A DNA stretch of 6,500 bases. It comes from an uncultured Clostridia bacterium (GTDB lineage: Bacteria > Bacillota > Clostridia > Christensenellales > UBA1242). A model generated the notes under the pieces. The model was not told where the DNA came from. It did not search any database and saw only the letters and a program-made list of their open reading frames with translations. Position 1 is the stretch's first letter. Each line of letters begins with the position of its first letter. The stretch covers positions 1 through 6,500 of the forward strand of contig CALVUB010000048.1 in the NCBI GenBank assembly GCA_944363385.1, given 5' to 3'. This document shows, piece after piece, positions 6,378 through 6,500 of the stretch. The position numbers and the translations under genes were made by a program.

Positions 6378-6405
6378 TATAAATTTGCATATTTTCAAAT
6401 TTATA
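6378..6405. repeat. Perfect 10-bp AT-rich inverted repeat
   Basis: TATAAATTTG (6378-6387) is the exact complement of CAAATTTATA (6396-6405), separated by 8 bases. The core TATAAATTT also occurs directly at 6363-6371, and TAAATTTATA occurs at 6491-6500. It could be a protein-binding site upstream of the next promoter, or only a result of low complexity. Confidence 0.45.
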
Positions 6406-6438
6406 TAAAAAATTGATGAATATTTATACAAAAATCGC

Positions 6439-6467
6439 TTGCATAATTATAAAAAATGATGTATAAT
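6439..6467 (+). promoter_or_regulatory. Candidate promoter for a gene beyond the window
   Basis: TTGCAT (6439-6444; 4 of 6 to the -35 consensus) is followed after 17 bases by a perfect TATAAT (6462-6467). A start near 6474 would transcribe rightward out of the window. The local AT content raises the chance of coincidence, but the spacing is ideal and the site lies after the operon terminator. Confidence 0.5.
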
Positions 6468-6500
6468 AATCAAAAATGCATGAATAATCATAAATTTATA

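Larger units (their letters stand above)
6230..6500. other. AT-rich intergenic region, no gene seen
   Basis: Composition becomes strongly AT-rich after about 6350. No reading frame here has a credible start and Shine-Dalgarno site. A 23-codon frame at 6337-6408 is hydrophobic only because of its AT content. Structure is present: a 12-base palindrome TTATAATTATAA (6356-6367), a 10-bp inverted repeat (6378-6405), a promoter-like pair (6439-6467) and AATAATCA twice (6465-6472, 6483-6490). This looks like the upstream control region of a gene starting beyond the window. Confidence 0.65.

Noticed and set aside
6337..6408. Small hydrophobic 23-codon frame after the operon
   Set aside because: No Shine-Dalgarno, Ile/Phe-rich only because the DNA is AT-rich, and it overlaps the inverted repeats.
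1..6500. Mobile element, CRISPR array, tRNA or rRNA gene
   Set aside because: No transposase or integrase motifs, no regularly spaced repeats and no cloverleaf or rRNA-like sequence seen on either strand.

Overview
The window reads as a low-GC Gram-positive (Bacillota-type) chromosome segment. The best evidence is a complete T-box riboswitch, a leader class found mainly in this phylum, together with strong Shine-Dalgarno sites, a zinc-knuckle type PheS and a ThiI without a rhodanese domain. The standard genetic code fits, since TGA is used as a stop and TGG for Trp. I cannot name a genus. An uncultured Clostridia-like lineage is a guess.

Layout: a near-consensus promoter (2-29) drives a phenylalanine-specific T-box leader (about 36-290). 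This has Stem I with a UUC specifier, Stem III, and mutually exclusive antiterminator and terminator. An unusually long untranslated stretch (288-459) follows. Four plus-strand genes come next, tightly packed: pheS (460-1479), pheT (1499-3895), a cysteine desulfurase (3892-5007, overlapping pheT by 4 bases) and thiI (5019-6179). A strong intrinsic terminator (6205-6229) closes the unit. The last 270 bases are very AT-rich, hold inverted repeats and probably a promoter for a gene beyond the window, and contain no convincing gene.

Function: PheS and PheT form the heterotetrameric phenylalanyl-tRNA synthetase. The T-box should sense uncharged tRNA-Phe and allow read-through when charging falls. 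The desulfurase and ThiI form the sulfur-relay pair that makes 4-thiouridine at tRNA position 8. No promoter or terminator is evident between the genes, so the thiolation pair is probably under the same tRNA-Phe-sensing control as the synthetase.

The genes themselves are ordinary. The points worth a second look are the leader (an internal imperfect tandem repeat, a possible pseudoknot and a long region after the terminator), the regulatory link between tRNA-Phe charging and tRNA thiolation, and the structured AT-rich tail. I do not see evidence for an undescribed defence, mobile or biosynthetic system.
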